Shown: piece after piece, positions 9,077 to 17,658 of the stretch | Position numbering within the stretch: the stretch's first letter is position 1 | How the letters are laid out: each line of letters opens with the position of its first letter | Assembly: GCF_900177405.1 (NCBI RefSeq) | Contig: NZ_LT840185.1 | Location: forward strand, 682,001-746,000 | Direction of reading: 5' to 3' | Length of the DNA stretch: 64,000 nucleotides | From: Allosphingosinicella indica | GTDB lineage: Bacteria > Pseudomonadota > Alphaproteobacteria > Sphingomonadales > Sphingomonadaceae | The notes under the pieces: generated by a model | Databases searched by the model: none | What the model saw: the letters and a program-made list of their open reading frames with translations, nothing else | Told to the model about the DNA's origin: nothing | Program-made: the position numbers and the translations under genes

Positions 9077-10867
9077 ATGCGCCAGCTCGAACATTTCCCC
9101 AACCTCGTCACCATGTTTTTCACGCGCGCCGCGGAGAAGGGCGACGCGCCGTTTCTCTGGGCGAAGCATGAAGGCACCTGGGCATCGATAAGCTGGCGCG
9201 AGGCGGCGGAGACGGTCTCGCGCCTCGCCGCCGGGCTGCGGCGGATCGGCCTCAACCCCGGCGACATGGTGATGCTGGTGTCCGAAAACCGGCCCGAATG
9301 GTGCATCGCCGATCTTGCGATCATGGCGGCCGGCTGCATCACCGTGCCCACCTACATCACCAACACCGAGCGCGACCATCAGCATATCCTAGACGACAGC
9401 GGCGCGCGCGCGGTGATCGTCTCGACCAACAAGCTCGCGCGCACCCTCCTCCCCGCCGCGCTCCGCGCCCATGCCTGCGAGCATGTCGTGTCGATCGAGC
9501 CGATCCCCTCGGGCCAGGCGTCGACCCTCGCCATCCATCGCTGGGACGATGTGATCGGCGGCGAAAGCGCCGACGTCGCCGGCTGCGCCGCGGGCGCTAA
9601 TTTCGAGCGGACCGATCTCGCCTGCCTCATCTACACCAGCGGCACCGGCGGCGCGCCGCGCGGCGTGATGCAGAGCCACGGCGCGGTCCTCCACAATGTC
9701 GAGGGCTGCACCAATGTGATCTCCGAGGATTTCGGCTGGCACGACGAGGTCTTCCTGTCCTTCCTCCCCGCCAGCCACGCCTATGAGCACTCCGGCGGGC
9801 AGATGTTCCCGATCGGGCTCGGCGGGCAGATCTATTATTCGGAAGGGCTGGAGAAGCTCGCGTCCAATATTGAGGAGGTGCGGCCCACCATCATGGTCGT
9901 CGTGCCGCGACTGTTCGAGGTGCTGCGCCAGCGCATCCTCAAGACGGTGGAGAAGCAGGGCAAGGTCTCCAACTATCTGATGCGCCGCGCGCTTTCGATC
10001 GGCGCCAAGGAATATGGCGGCGGCGTGCCGCTCTACGACCGGCCGATGGACCTCTTCCTCTCGCGCACGCTCCGCCCCAAGATCGCGAAGAAGTTCGGCG
10101 GTCGGATCAAGGCGATGGTCTCGGGCGGCGCGCCGCTCAATCCGGAGGTCGGCATTTTCTTCCACTCGCTCGGCCTCACCCTGCTCCAGGGCTACGGCCA
10201 GACCGAGGCGGGGCCGGTGATAAGCTGCAACCGCCCGTCGGCGGGCCTCAAGATGGATACCGTCGGCCCGCCGCTCAAGAATACCGAGGTGCGCATCGCC
10301 GAGGACGGCGAGATCCTGGTCCGCGGCGAGCTCGTGATGCAGGGCTATTGGCGCAACCAGGCGGAAACTGCGCGCGCCTTGCAGGACGGCTGGCTCCACA
10401 CCGGCGACGTCGGCCATATCGACGAGAAGGGCCGCATCGTCATCACCGATCGCAAGAAGGATCTGATCGTCAACGACAAGGGCGACAATGTCGCGCCGCA
10501 GAAGGTGGAGGGCATGCTCACTCTCCGCCCCGAGATCGTCCAGGCGATGGTGGTGGGCGACAAGCGGCCCTATGTCGTCGGCCTCATCGTCCCCGATCCT
10601 GAATGGACCGCGGAGTGGGCGAAGGAGCACGGCAAGCGCAACGATCCCGCGGCGCTGCGCGAGGATGCCGCCTATGTCCGCGCGCTGGGCAATGCGGTCG
10701 ACCGGGTCAACGCCGAGCTGTCGGTGATCGAAAAAGTCCGCCGCTTCATTCTCGCCGACGAGCCGTTCACGGTGGAGAACGAGCAACTCACCCCCTCGAT
10801 CAAGGTCCGCCGCCACGTCCTGAAACAGGCCTACGGCGAGCGGCTCGACGCGCTCTACAAGCGCTGA
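9077..10867 (+). CDS. Long-chain fatty acid-CoA ligase (AMP-forming)
   Basis: A 596-residue member of the adenylate-forming enzymes that activates a fatty acid with ATP and transfers it to coenzyme A. Seen in order: the P-loop-like YTSGTGGAPRGVMQSH, GYGQTEAGPVI, the TGDVGHIDEKGRIVITDRKKD hinge region and the late lysine in LTPSIKVRR that is needed for adenylation. The pattern fits the FadD15-like long-chain ligases of actinobacteria and proteobacteria. An open frame runs further upstream into ggt, but the ATG at 9077 has a good ribosome binding site (GGGAGG) and begins the conserved part. Chain length preference is unknown. Confidence 0.93.
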   Translation: MRQLEHFPNLVTMFFTRAAEKGDAPFLWAKHEGTWASISWREAAETVSRLAAGLRRIGLNPGDMVMLVSENRPEWCIADLAIMAAGCITVPTYITNTERDHQHILDDSGARAVIVSTNKLARTLLPAALRAHACEHVVSIEPIPSGQASTLAIHRWDDVIGGESADVAGCAAGANFERTDLACLIYTSGTGGAPRGVMQSHGAVLHNVEGCTNVISEDFGWHDEVFLSFLPASHAYEHSGGQMFPIGLGGQIYYSEGLEKLASNIEEVRPTIMVVVPRLFEVLRQRILKTVEKQGKVSNYLMRRALSIGAKEYGGGVPLYDRPMDLFLSRTLRPKIAKKFGGRIKAMVSGGAPLNPEVGIFFHSLGLTLLQGYGQTEAGPVISCNRPSAGLKMDTVGPPLKNTEVRIAEDGEILVRGELVMQGYWRNQAETARALQDGWLHTGDVGHIDEKGRIVITDRKKDLIVNDKGDNVAPQKVEGMLTLRPEIVQAMVVGDKRPYVVGLIVPDPEWTAEWAKEHGKRNDPAALREDAAYVRALGNAVDRVNAELSVIEKVRRFILADEPFTVENEQLTPSIKVRRHVLKQAYGERLDALYKR

Positions 10868-10872
10868 CCCTG

Positions 10873-10947
10873 TCGTCATTGCGAGCGCAGCGAAGCAATC
10901 CAGCGGCGTCTGGATTGCCGCAGCGCTCCGCGCCTCGCGATGACGGT
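10873..10947. repeat. REP-like element, CGTCATTGCGAGCGCAGCGAAGC family
   Basis: An imperfect inverted repeat whose arms read CGTCATTGCGAG..GCAATCCAG and CTGGATTGC..CTCGCGATGACGG. A second copy lies at 25261-25336. Confidence 0.75.
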
Positions 10948-10949
10948 CG

Positions 10950-11015
10950 TTCCCCGGCGAAAGCCGGGGTCCAGTCGCTAGCCTCTGTTGCTGGGCCCCG
11001 GCTTTCGCCGGGGAA
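10950..11015. repeat. REP-like element, CCCCGGCGAAAGCCGGGG family
   Basis: Arms at 10950-10973 and 10991-11015 are inverted copies of TTCCCCGGCGAAAGCCGGGG with short tails. Each arm is itself a hairpin with a GAAA-type loop. It lies between two convergent genes. Close copies occur at 19471, 25394 and 48391. Confidence 0.8.
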
Positions 11016-11020
11016 CAGGC

Positions 11021-11437
11021 TCAGCCACCCCGCCGGTAAGGCACGAACTCACCCAGCGGGCAGCCGGCATATTCGATGCCGCTCACCGGATCGAACGCCA
11101 CCGCGATGTCGCCCGAGCACAGGTTGGTGCTCACCGTCCGCGTCTTGATCGCGCGGCCGAATTCCAGCGAGGGACAGCCGCCCGAGGGGCGGTTGACATA
11201 TTTGGTGCTGCCCGGCCCGTCGAACACGATCACCTGACCGCCGAACGTCTTGCTGGCGCCGAGATCGAGCTGGCGCACGCAGCTCTGCGGCTGGCCCGGC
11301 GTGCGGCCGGCGAGCGCGCGCTCCAGCCCGGCCTGGTCCTTTTCCGATAGCGCCGGTGCGGCCCGATCCGGATTGGCCGAGGCGGTCATCGAGCAGGCGG
11401 CGAGCAGCACGGCGGATGCGCTAAGGATCATCTTCAT
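11021..11437 (-). CDS. Putative lipoprotein of unknown function
   Basis: A 138-residue protein with a lipobox (VLLAAC near residue 14) that predicts an exported lipoprotein. The mature part has several cysteines (SCVRQL, GGCPS, NLCSGD, AGCPLG) that could form disulfides in the periplasm. I recognise no named family. An upstream ATG exists, but the ATG at 11435-11437 has GGAG at correct spacing. It is followed by the REP pair and faces the acyl-CoA synthetase gene tail to tail. It lies directly downstream of gloB on the same strand (28-base gap), so they may share a transcript. Confidence 0.7.
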   Translation of the reverse strand: MKMILSASAVLLAACSMTASANPDRAAPALSEKDQAGLERALAGRTPGQPQSCVRQLDLGASKTFGGQVIVFDGPGSTKYVNRPSGGCPSLEFGRAIKTRTVSTNLCSGDIAVAFDPVSGIEYAGCPLGEFVPYRRGG

Positions 11438-11465
11438 CGTCATTCTCCAGTCCCCGCTCAACGCG

Positions 11466-12194
11466 TCAGCCGCGGAAACTGTCCTTGGCGGCGCGCAGCG
11501 CAGCTAGCGCCTCCGCCGATGACGCGCGCATGAACGGGTTGGTCGCGCGCTCGGCGCCGATCGTCGTCGGCACCGTCGCCTCGTCCGCCGCACGCGCCGC
11601 CTCGACTGTCTCCATCCGCTTCACGAGAGCCGCATTGTCCGGATCTACGCTGAGCGCGAAGCGGCCGTTGGAGAGCGTATATTCGTGCGCGCAATAGACC
11701 GCCGTCTCTTCCGGCAGCGCGGCCAGCCGTTGCATGTTGGCGAACATCTGCGCTGCATCGCCCTCGAACAGCCGCCCGCAGCCCATCGCGAACAATGTGT
11801 CGCCGACGAACGCCACCTTCGCGTCCGGCAGGTGGATGCTGATGTGCCCCGCAGTATGCGCCGGCGTTTCCAGCACCACGCCTTCGATGGTGCCGATCGT
11901 CACGCGATCGCCCTCCGCCACCTGCCGGTCGAGCGTCGGTATCTTCGCCGCCTCCGCCGCCGGGCCGGTGATCGTCGCGCCGGTCGCCGCCTTCACCGCC
12001 GTATTGCCGCCGGTGTGATCGGGGTGCCAATGCGTGTTCCAAATCTGGCTGATCGTCCAGCCGCGCTTCTCCGCCTCGGCGAGCACCGGCTCGGCTTCGG
12101 CAGGATCGACCACCACAGTCTCGCCGGAGACGGGTTCGTGAACCAGCCAGATGTAATTGTCGCTGAGCGCTGGGATGCGGACGATATCGAGCAT
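11466..12194 (-). CDS. gloB: Hydroxyacylglutathione hydrolase (glyoxalase II)
   Basis: GloB hydrolyses S-lactoylglutathione to lactate and glutathione, the second step of methylglyoxal detoxification. The 242-residue protein is a metallo-beta-lactamase fold with the metal motif THWHPDHTGGN at about residues 54-64. Further metal ligands lie in TPAHTAGHIS, FVGDTLFAMGCGRLFEG and YCAHEYTLSN. The last two segments are specific to glyoxalase II. The end of the protein carries the short helical substrate-binding part with NPFMR. Two VOC-family proteins in the window (40589 and 63429) are not obvious glyoxalase I partners. Confidence 0.95.
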   Translation of the reverse strand: MLDIVRIPALSDNYIWLVHEPVSGETVVVDPAEAEPVLAEAEKRGWTISQIWNTHWHPDHTGGNTAVKAATGATITGPAAEAAKIPTLDRQVAEGDRVTIGTIEGVVLETPAHTAGHISIHLPDAKVAFVGDTLFAMGCGRLFEGDAAQMFANMQRLAALPEETAVYCAHEYTLSNGRFALSVDPDNAALVKRMETVEAARAADEATVPTTIGAERATNPFMRASSAEALAALRAAKDSFRG

Positions 12195-12291
12195 GACGCT
12201 ATCTTAGCGCCGCGCGACGCAAAAGTCGCGCTCTCCGACGGCTGCGCTTCACGCCGGTCGGCGGCTGACACGCATCACGCGAAAAGGAAAA

Positions 12292-12368
12292 TGGTCGGGG
12301 AGAGAGGATTCGAACCTCCGGCCCCTGCCTCCCGAAGACAGTGCTCTACCAGGCTGAGCTACTCCCCG
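12292..12368 (-). tRNA. tRNA-Pro(CGG)
   Basis: Reading leftwards, the acceptor arm CGGGGAG pairs with CTCCCCG, followed by A73 and an encoded CCA. U8 and A9 are in place, the D-stem is GCTC/GAGC, and the anticodon stem CTGTC/GGCAG encloses the loop TTCGGGA with anticodon CGG. The T-loop is TTCGAAT. The C1-G72 pair with A73 is the bacterial proline identity set. Confidence 0.97.
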
Positions 12369-12492
12369 ACCCGTGTCCGGCCACGAGGGCCGAGCGGGAG
12401 ACAGGGGTGCGCCTATAGGCATGGCTCCGGCGGAGCGCAAGCGTCGTCGCACAGGCGATTTCATGCCGCGAGCAGAGTGCGGCGCGGGCGCC

Positions 12493-13803
12493 TCAATGCG
12501 CGGCGTCGAGCATGTCGGCGACCGCCACGAACTTCTCGCGCGGGGCGCCGTCACGCGCCTGCGCCACCTCCGCCGCCTCGATCTTCTGCCAATCGCGGAA
12601 GGTGACGATTTCGGCGCCGCGCGTCGCCAGCAGCGCGTCGAGCCCGGCACGGCCCGCCTTGCCGCTGTCGCCACCGCTCTCGCCCCCCCCCAAATCCGCC
12701 GCGATCCGCTCGGCGACTTCATAGCCGTCCGGCCGGTTGGTGCCGATCGTCCCCGTCGGCCCGCGCCGCGCCCAGCCGACGCAATAGAGCCCGCCCCCGA
12801 TCACCCCGTCCGTATTGGCGAAATGGCCGAGCGCCTCATCATAGGCGACGCCCTCGATCGGCGGGGTGCGATAGCCGATGCAGGTGACGACCATCGCCGC
12901 GGGCACCGCATAGGTCTCGCCCGTCGCCACCGCGCGTCCATCGGGGTCGATCCGGCTGCGCTCGACGATCACCCGCTCTACGCGGCCCTCGCCTTCGATC
13001 GCCACCGGCATGGCGAAGAAATCGAAATGGATCGTCTTGTGCTTTTCGGTCGCGGTCGCGGCGAAGTCACGAAGGTGCGTCACCGATTTGCGCAGCCCCG
13101 GCTCTAGCGCCGCATCGGCGTCCACCGGCGGCAGGTCTTCCGCATCGACGCGTGGGGCCGCGGCTTCGAGATGGCCCAGCTCGCCCAACTCCTTGGGCGT
13201 CATCGCGATCTGGTGCGGCCCGCGGCGGCCCAGGATGGTGATGTCGCGGATGCGGCTGTTGCCGAGCGCTTCGAAGGCGTGCGCGACGATGTCCGATCCG
13301 ACGAACTCTGCCGGCGTCTTGGAAAGGATGCGCGCGACGTCGAGCGCGACATTGCCGTTGCCGATCACTGCCGCGGACGCGCCGTCCAGTGGCGGATCGA
13401 GATCGGCGAATTCGGGATGGCCGTTGTACCAGCCGACGAAAGCCGCCGATCCGATGACGCCGGGCAGTTCCGCCCCCGGAATGTCGAGCGGCCGGTCGTT
13501 GGGTGCGCCGGTCGCCAGAATCACCGCATCGTAGAGACCCGTGAGCTCGTCGATCCGGACATGCTCGCCGACAGTGATGTTACCGACGAAGCGGACGCCG
13601 TCGCTCAGCGCCACCTTTTCGTAGCGCTTGGCCACCGCCTTGATCGACTGGTGATCGGGCGCGACGCCGAAGCGGATGAGGCCGTAGGGCACGGGCAGGC
13701 GGTCGATGATGTCGATCCGCACCGCGCCGCCGAACTGCTTCTGCAGCGCCTCCGCGCTGTAATAGCCGGCGGGCCCTGACCCCACGATCGCGACATGCCT
13801 CAT
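12493..13803 (-). CDS. Ferredoxin--NADP reductase, adrenodoxin-reductase type (FAD-dependent)
   Basis: A 436-residue flavoprotein of the adrenodoxin reductase/FprA type, which moves electrons between NADPH and a ferredoxin. The FAD site is at the N-terminus (VAIVGSGPAGYYSAEAL) and the NADP site mid-protein (IGNGNVALDVARIL). LIRFGVAPDHQS and the C-terminal GWARRGPTGTIGTN are strongly diagnostic. A frame extends upstream to 13935, but the ATG at 13801-13803 is preceded by AGGAGGAG and begins the dinucleotide fold. Its partner ferredoxin is not in this window. Confidence 0.94.
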   Translation of the reverse strand: MRHVAIVGSGPAGYYSAEALQKQFGGAVRIDIIDRLPVPYGLIRFGVAPDHQSIKAVAKRYEKVALSDGVRFVGNITVGEHVRIDELTGLYDAVILATGAPNDRPLDIPGAELPGVIGSAAFVGWYNGHPEFADLDPPLDGASAAVIGNGNVALDVARILSKTPAEFVGSDIVAHAFEALGNSRIRDITILGRRGPHQIAMTPKELGELGHLEAAAPRVDAEDLPPVDADAALEPGLRKSVTHLRDFAATATEKHKTIHFDFFAMPVAIEGEGRVERVIVERSRIDPDGRAVATGETYAVPAAMVVTCIGYRTPPIEGVAYDEALGHFANTDGVIGGGLYCVGWARRGPTGTIGTNRPDGYEVAERIAADLGGGESGGDSGKAGRAGLDALLATRGAEIVTFRDWQKIEAAEVAQARDGAPREKFVAVADMLDAAH

Positions 13804-13885
13804 CGCCCGCTCCTCCTGCCGATGCGATGCTAGCGGCAGGGCCGGGCTACGCAAGTGCGCTCGCCGTCCGTGGCGGGCGGCCGGA

Positions 13886-14209
13886 CTACTTGGGCTTGCT
13901 CTTGTCCTCGAGCAGATCGCCGCCGCGCTTGGCAAGCGCGCGTTCGATGACGGGGCCGAACATCGCGAGCATCGCGGGCAGCATCACCTCGAGCCGCACC
14001 TTGCGCTCCTCGACATCGATATGGCCGCTGACCGCCTGGCCCATCGCGCGGATGTCGAGGAACATGCGGTCGCCTTCCCAGCGCGACTGCACGTCGGCAG
14101 CGCCGCCGGGGATATGATCCTTGAGCTGGCCGATGCCGCTCTGCATCCGCCGCTTCGCCTCCTCGGCGCCGAGCGTGTGGGGAAGATTGATAACGATGGG
14201 CTTCTGCAT
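13886..14209 (-). CDS. Polyhydroxyalkanoic acid system family protein
   Basis: A 107-residue soluble protein that resembles the small putative PHA granule/system proteins (PHA_gran_rgn-type). It shows the family's N-terminal VINLPHTLGAEEAKRRM, a central G-D-R-M-F-L-D-I strand region and a C-terminal LEVMLPAMLAMFGPVIERAL helix. The biochemical role in this family is not settled; it was named for its occurrence near polyhydroxyalkanoate genes. An esterase of PHB-depolymerase type is in the same window at 31961-33082, but not adjacent. Confidence 0.8.
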   Translation of the reverse strand: MQKPIVINLPHTLGAEEAKRRMQSGIGQLKDHIPGGAADVQSRWEGDRMFLDIRAMGQAVSGHIDVEERKVRLEVMLPAMLAMFGPVIERALAKRGGDLLEDKSKPK

Positions 14210-14248
14210 GGCGCAGATGTAGCGCGCCGCCGGAGCCGCGCAAGGCGG

Positions 14249-14443
14249 CTATTGCTCGGGCGGCGGCGGCGCGTTGGGGATGCGGTCGGGAAAGGCGGTC
14301 GCGGTGGGATCGGGCGTCGCGGGCGGCACCGCGCGGATCGCCCAATAAGCAAGGCCGGCGACGAGCAGCAGCAGCGCCAGCATAAAGAGAATGTTGCTCG
14401 TAGGGCGCTTCTGCGGCGGCGGGGCTGGCTCTTCGATCGGCAC
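14249..14443 (-). CDS. Small single-pass membrane protein
   Basis: A 64-residue protein with a Pro-rich N-terminus, one strong transmembrane segment (about residues 18-40) and a Pro/Ala-rich tail. No family is recognised. AAAGGAGG lies a few bases before its ATG, which supports translation. It is 39 bases upstream of the PHA-system gene on the same strand and divergent from the GGDEF-EAL gene. Confidence 0.6.
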   Translation of the reverse strand: MPIEEPAPPPQKRPTSNILFMLALLLLVAGLAYWAIRAVPPATPDPTATAFPDRIPNAPPPPEQ

Positions 14444-14533
14444 AGGCAGACCTCCTTTCCCCAGTCAACCGATGCGTTGCCGTCACGGTTCCGTCCCGCC
14501 TGCGGGAAATACCGCCGCGATATACTGCTTCTT

Positions 14534-14546
14534 AAGGCTAAGCCTT
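14534..14546. promoter_or_regulatory. Palindrome AAGGCT-A-AGCCTT ahead of the GGDEF-EAL gene
   Basis: A perfect 6+6 inverted repeat with a one-base centre lies 13 bases before the ATG at 14560, in an AT-richer patch between divergent genes. It could be an operator or could occlude the ribosome binding site as a hairpin. No experimental match is known to me. Confidence 0.4.
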
Positions 14547-14559
14547 TAGCGAGCGCCTG

Positions 14560-16923
14560 ATGGGGATTTCATCTGAAAGCGGCTTCACGGCCGATGCGCA
14601 CGAAGCAACGGACGAAAAAGTCCTCCGCGCGCATGTCGACAGCCTGTTCCGTCAGCCGGCGACGCTGATCCCGGGCGGCGAGTTCACCGGCGCGGCCGCG
14701 GCCTGCTTTGCGGGCATGATTGCGGGCAGCACCGCCTTGCTGCTGTGCGGTGCGCTGATCTTGGTGTCAGGCGCGATCCGCTGGGGCGTGCAAATCTATT
14801 ATCAGCGCCAGGAGGCGCCGCTCGCCAGCGAGGCCGATGTCGCAAGCTGGATGCGCGCCTACAGCATCCTTTCCTGGACCTCGTCCGGCATGGTCGGCCT
14901 GTTCGGCTGGCTGGGCACGCTGACCGACATCACCGGTGTCCAGCTGCTCGCTGCCTGCGTGGTGCTCGCGGCGACGGCCACCACCGGCCGGTCGGGTGCC
15001 GAGCCGCGCCTCGTCCTTGGCCAGTGCGCGTTGCTGCTCTTCCCGCTCGCCGCCGCATGGCTGGTAATGCAGGACACGGTGTTCGCTGTCCTCGCGCTGC
15101 TCGCCATCGCCTATTTCGCGCTGCAGTTCCGCATCGCGCGCAGCATCCACGATCTGACCTTCGGCTCGCTCGCCGCCGCCGCGCGCACCACCGCGCTCGT
15201 CGAGCGGCTGGAGCAGAAGAACAATCAGCTCGAGGAGCAGGACGCGCTGCTTCGCGCCCAGACGCTCCGCTTCGATGCCGCGCTCAGCAACATGGCGCAG
15301 GGCCTCGCCATGTTCGATGCGGATCTGCGCATGCTCGTTTGCAACAAGCGCTACATTGAGGTCTATGGCTTCGATCCCGACGTCATCAAACCGGGGGTGA
15401 CGCTGCGCGACATCACCGAGCATTTCATCAATCGCGGCAATTCCAACGCAGACCCCGAAGTCTATTACGAGCGCCAGCGGATGCAGCTCACCCGCAACGA
15501 GCCGCTCGTCTTCTCGCGCCAGCTCGGCGATGGGCGGACGATCGAGGTCAATTACCGCCCCATGCAGGGCGGCGGCTATGTCGTCACTACCGAGGACGTC
15601 ACCGTCCAGCGGCAGGCGAACGACCGTATCGCGCATATGGCGAGCCATGATCCGCTCACCGATCTCATCAACCGCGCGGAGCTGCCGCAGCGGCTCGGCA
15701 AGGCGCTGAGCGATGCGGAAAGCAGCGGCGGCGAGCTCGCCGTCCTCTGCCTCGATCTCGATCGCTTCAAGGGCGTCAACGATTCGCTCGGCCATCCGAC
15801 CGGCGATGCGCTGCTCCAGGCGGTCGCCGGGCGTCTGCGCAAGCTCGTCCGCCCGCGCGACACCGTGGCGCGGCTCGGCGGCGACGAGTTCGTCTGCATC
15901 GTCGGCGGGCTTGAGACACGCGACAATGTCGCCAAGCTCGCCGCTCGCGTGATCGAGGCGCTGACCCGCCCGTTCGAGGTCAACGGCCACAACGTCCAGA
16001 TCGGCTGCAGCATCGGTGTCGCGATGGCGCCGCATGACGGGCTCGATCCCGATCAGTTGCTCCGCCACGCCGACGTCGCGCTTTATCGCGCGAAGAGCGA
16101 GGGCCGCGGCCGCTTCGTCTTCTTCGGCCCCGACATGGAGCGCGTCATGCGCGAGCGGCGCGAGCTGGAGGCGGATTTGCGCGCTGGCGTCGGCCGCGGC
16201 GAGTTCGAGCTTCACTATCAGCCGCTGGTCAAAGTCGGCACCCGCGAGGTCGTCGGCTGCGAGGCGCTGATGCGCTGGGCGCACCCGACGCGCGGGCTGA
16301 TGATGCCGCAGGACTTCATCCCGCTCGCCGAGGAATGCGGGCTGATCGGCCCGCTGGGCGATTGGGCGATTCGCCACGCGTGCAACGTCGCGACGCAATG
16401 GCCCGATCACATCAAGATCGCGGTCAACGTCTCGCCGCTCCAGTTCCGCAGCGATGCGCTGCTCCACACCGTCGTCTCCGCGCTCGCCCAGTCCGGGCTC
16501 GATCCGGTGCGGCTGGAGCTCGAGATCACCGAGGCGGTGCTGCTCCGGGACAGCGAGGAGACCCTCGCTACGCTCAACAAGCTGCGCGATCTCGGCGTGC
16601 GCATCGTCATGGACGATTTCGGCACCGGCTATTCGTCGCTCAGCTACCTGCGCGTCTTCCCCTTCGACAAGATCAAGATCGACCGCTCCTTCGTCCGCGA
16701 CGACGCCGGCCGCGGCGATTGCCATGCGATCATCGAGGCAGTCACCAACCTCGCCACCGGGCTCGGCATGACCACCACGGTCGAGGGCATCGAGAGCGAG
16801 GAGCAGATGAGCGCGGTGCTCGACCGCGGCTGCACCGAAGCGCAAGGCTATCTCTTCAGCCACCCCCTCCCCATCGAGGAACTCCGCGGCGTCCTGGGCC
16901 AAAGCGACCGGCGAGCGGCGTAA
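14560..16923 (+). CDS. Membrane-bound PAS-GGDEF-EAL cyclic-di-GMP enzyme
   Basis: A 787-residue protein combining about five to six N-terminal transmembrane helices (roughly residues 45-200), a short coiled coil (LEQKNNQLEEQDALLR) and a PAS domain (about 235-350). A diguanylate cyclase domain and a phosphodiesterase domain follow. The cyclase site is intact (RLGGDEFVCIV), and an RxxD inhibitory site (RPRD) lies five residues before it. The EAL domain keeps CEALMRW and the loop DDFGTGYSSLSYLR, so it is probably active. Both synthesis and breakdown of c-di-GMP are therefore possible, with the membrane part as a sensor of unknown input. The palindrome at 14534 sits just before the start. Confidence 0.95.
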   Translation: MGISSESGFTADAHEATDEKVLRAHVDSLFRQPATLIPGGEFTGAAAACFAGMIAGSTALLLCGALILVSGAIRWGVQIYYQRQEAPLASEADVASWMRAYSILSWTSSGMVGLFGWLGTLTDITGVQLLAACVVLAATATTGRSGAEPRLVLGQCALLLFPLAAAWLVMQDTVFAVLALLAIAYFALQFRIARSIHDLTFGSLAAAARTTALVERLEQKNNQLEEQDALLRAQTLRFDAALSNMAQGLAMFDADLRMLVCNKRYIEVYGFDPDVIKPGVTLRDITEHFINRGNSNADPEVYYERQRMQLTRNEPLVFSRQLGDGRTIEVNYRPMQGGGYVVTTEDVTVQRQANDRIAHMASHDPLTDLINRAELPQRLGKALSDAESSGGELAVLCLDLDRFKGVNDSLGHPTGDALLQAVAGRLRKLVRPRDTVARLGGDEFVCIVGGLETRDNVAKLAARVIEALTRPFEVNGHNVQIGCSIGVAMAPHDGLDPDQLLRHADVALYRAKSEGRGRFVFFGPDMERVMRERRELEADLRAGVGRGEFELHYQPLVKVGTREVVGCEALMRWAHPTRGLMMPQDFIPLAEECGLIGPLGDWAIRHACNVATQWPDHIKIAVNVSPLQFRSDALLHTVVSALAQSGLDPVRLELEITEAVLLRDSEETLATLNKLRDLGVRIVMDDFGTGYSSLSYLRVFPFDKIKIDRSFVRDDAGRGDCHAIIEAVTNLATGLGMTTTVEGIESEEQMSAVLDRGCTEAQGYLFSHPLPIEELRGVLGQSDRRAA

Positions 16924-16980
16924 TCGCAACCAAGGGTTTGGGCTGCCCGGTCGCGTTCACTTCGAATATTTCCGCACGCG

Positions 16981-17298
16981 ATGTGGTGGATTCGGCATTA
17001 TGGCTTAGCGATTGGGTTCGCTTCGCTCTTTCCGGCGGGTCTCATCGCCATAGCGCTGTTGATGCCCGCGCCGTCGGGGCCGAGATCATATGAGGTGGGA
17101 ACGGTAACTCGCTTCGGTCTGTCGGAATCGAAGTTTACGCACTGGCCTATCGTGACCGTTCGTTTGAAAGACGGCAGAACCGTTCAATTCACCTCTAATG
17201 AGCGAGAAATCGCCAACTGTCGGGTCGGCAGTAAGATTCTGCTGGTGCGCAGAGGCGCCGGAATCTCCATCGCGACGCCCGGATGCTCCAAGCCCTGA
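16981..17298 (+). CDS. Hypothetical single-pass membrane protein
   Basis: A 105-residue protein with one N-terminal transmembrane segment (residues 8-29) and a beta-rich domain that reads like an extracytoplasmic small barrel (RSYEVGTVTRFG, VTVRLKDGRTVQFTS, SKILLVRRG). No family is recognised. Base composition is visibly lower in GC than the flanking genes and the ribosome binding site is weak. It follows the GGDEF-EAL gene by 57 bases. Confidence 0.6.
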   Translation: MWWIRHYGLAIGFASLFPAGLIAIALLMPAPSGPRSYEVGTVTRFGLSESKFTHWPIVTVRLKDGRTVQFTSNEREIANCRVGSKILLVRRGAGISIATPGCSKP

Positions 17299-17307
17299 TC
17301 ACCCCTC

Positions 17308-17374
17308 ATGTCATCCCCGCGAAAGCGGGGATCCAGGCGGCGGTGAAGCCGGGTTCCCGCTTTCGCGGGAATGA
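17308..17374. repeat. REP-like inverted repeat, CCCGCGAAAGCGGG variant
   Basis: Inverted arms TCATCCCCGCGAAAGCGGGG and CCCGCTTTCGCGGGAATGA. This is a sequence variant of the CCCCGGCGAAAGCCGGGG family found elsewhere in the window. Confidence 0.7.
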
Positions 17375-17453
17375 AACGAGAGGAGCGCGTGACGGAACTC
17401 CACCGGCGCCCGCCGCATTGATCGATCCAAACGCAATCGAAGGATCGAAACCC

Positions 17454-17630
17454 ATGCTCAAGCTCGCTTTCATCTCCGCGCTCATCGCGCTCGTCGCTGC
17501 GGTGCTCGGCTTTTCAGGCGCGGCGGGGACGTTCGCCAATATCGCGATCTTCCTCTTCGTCGCCGCGCTGGTCGTCTTCGCCGTCTTCCTGGTGCTCGGC
17601 ATCATGGGCGCCAAGAAGCTGGCGCGATAG
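17454..17630 (+). CDS. DUF1328-like small membrane protein
   Basis: A 58-residue, two-helix membrane protein. The pattern (a helix with ALIALVAAVLGFSGAAGTFANIA, then a second hydrophobic helix ending GAKKLAR) matches the DUF1328/YtjA family of small inner-membrane proteins. The ATG at 17454 is preceded by AAGGA. The open frame extends upstream through the REP element, but that part is not coding-like. Confidence 0.82.
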   Translation: MLKLAFISALIALVAAVLGFSGAAGTFANIAIFLFVAALVVFAVFLVLGIMGAKKLAR

Positions 17631-17658
17631 CCACGCCGAGGCCTCGCCGCGCGTCCGC

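Noticed and set aside
14767-16929. A 720-codon minus-strand frame opposite the GGDEF-EAL gene
   Set aside because: Antisense shadow of a protein with intact catalytic motifs.
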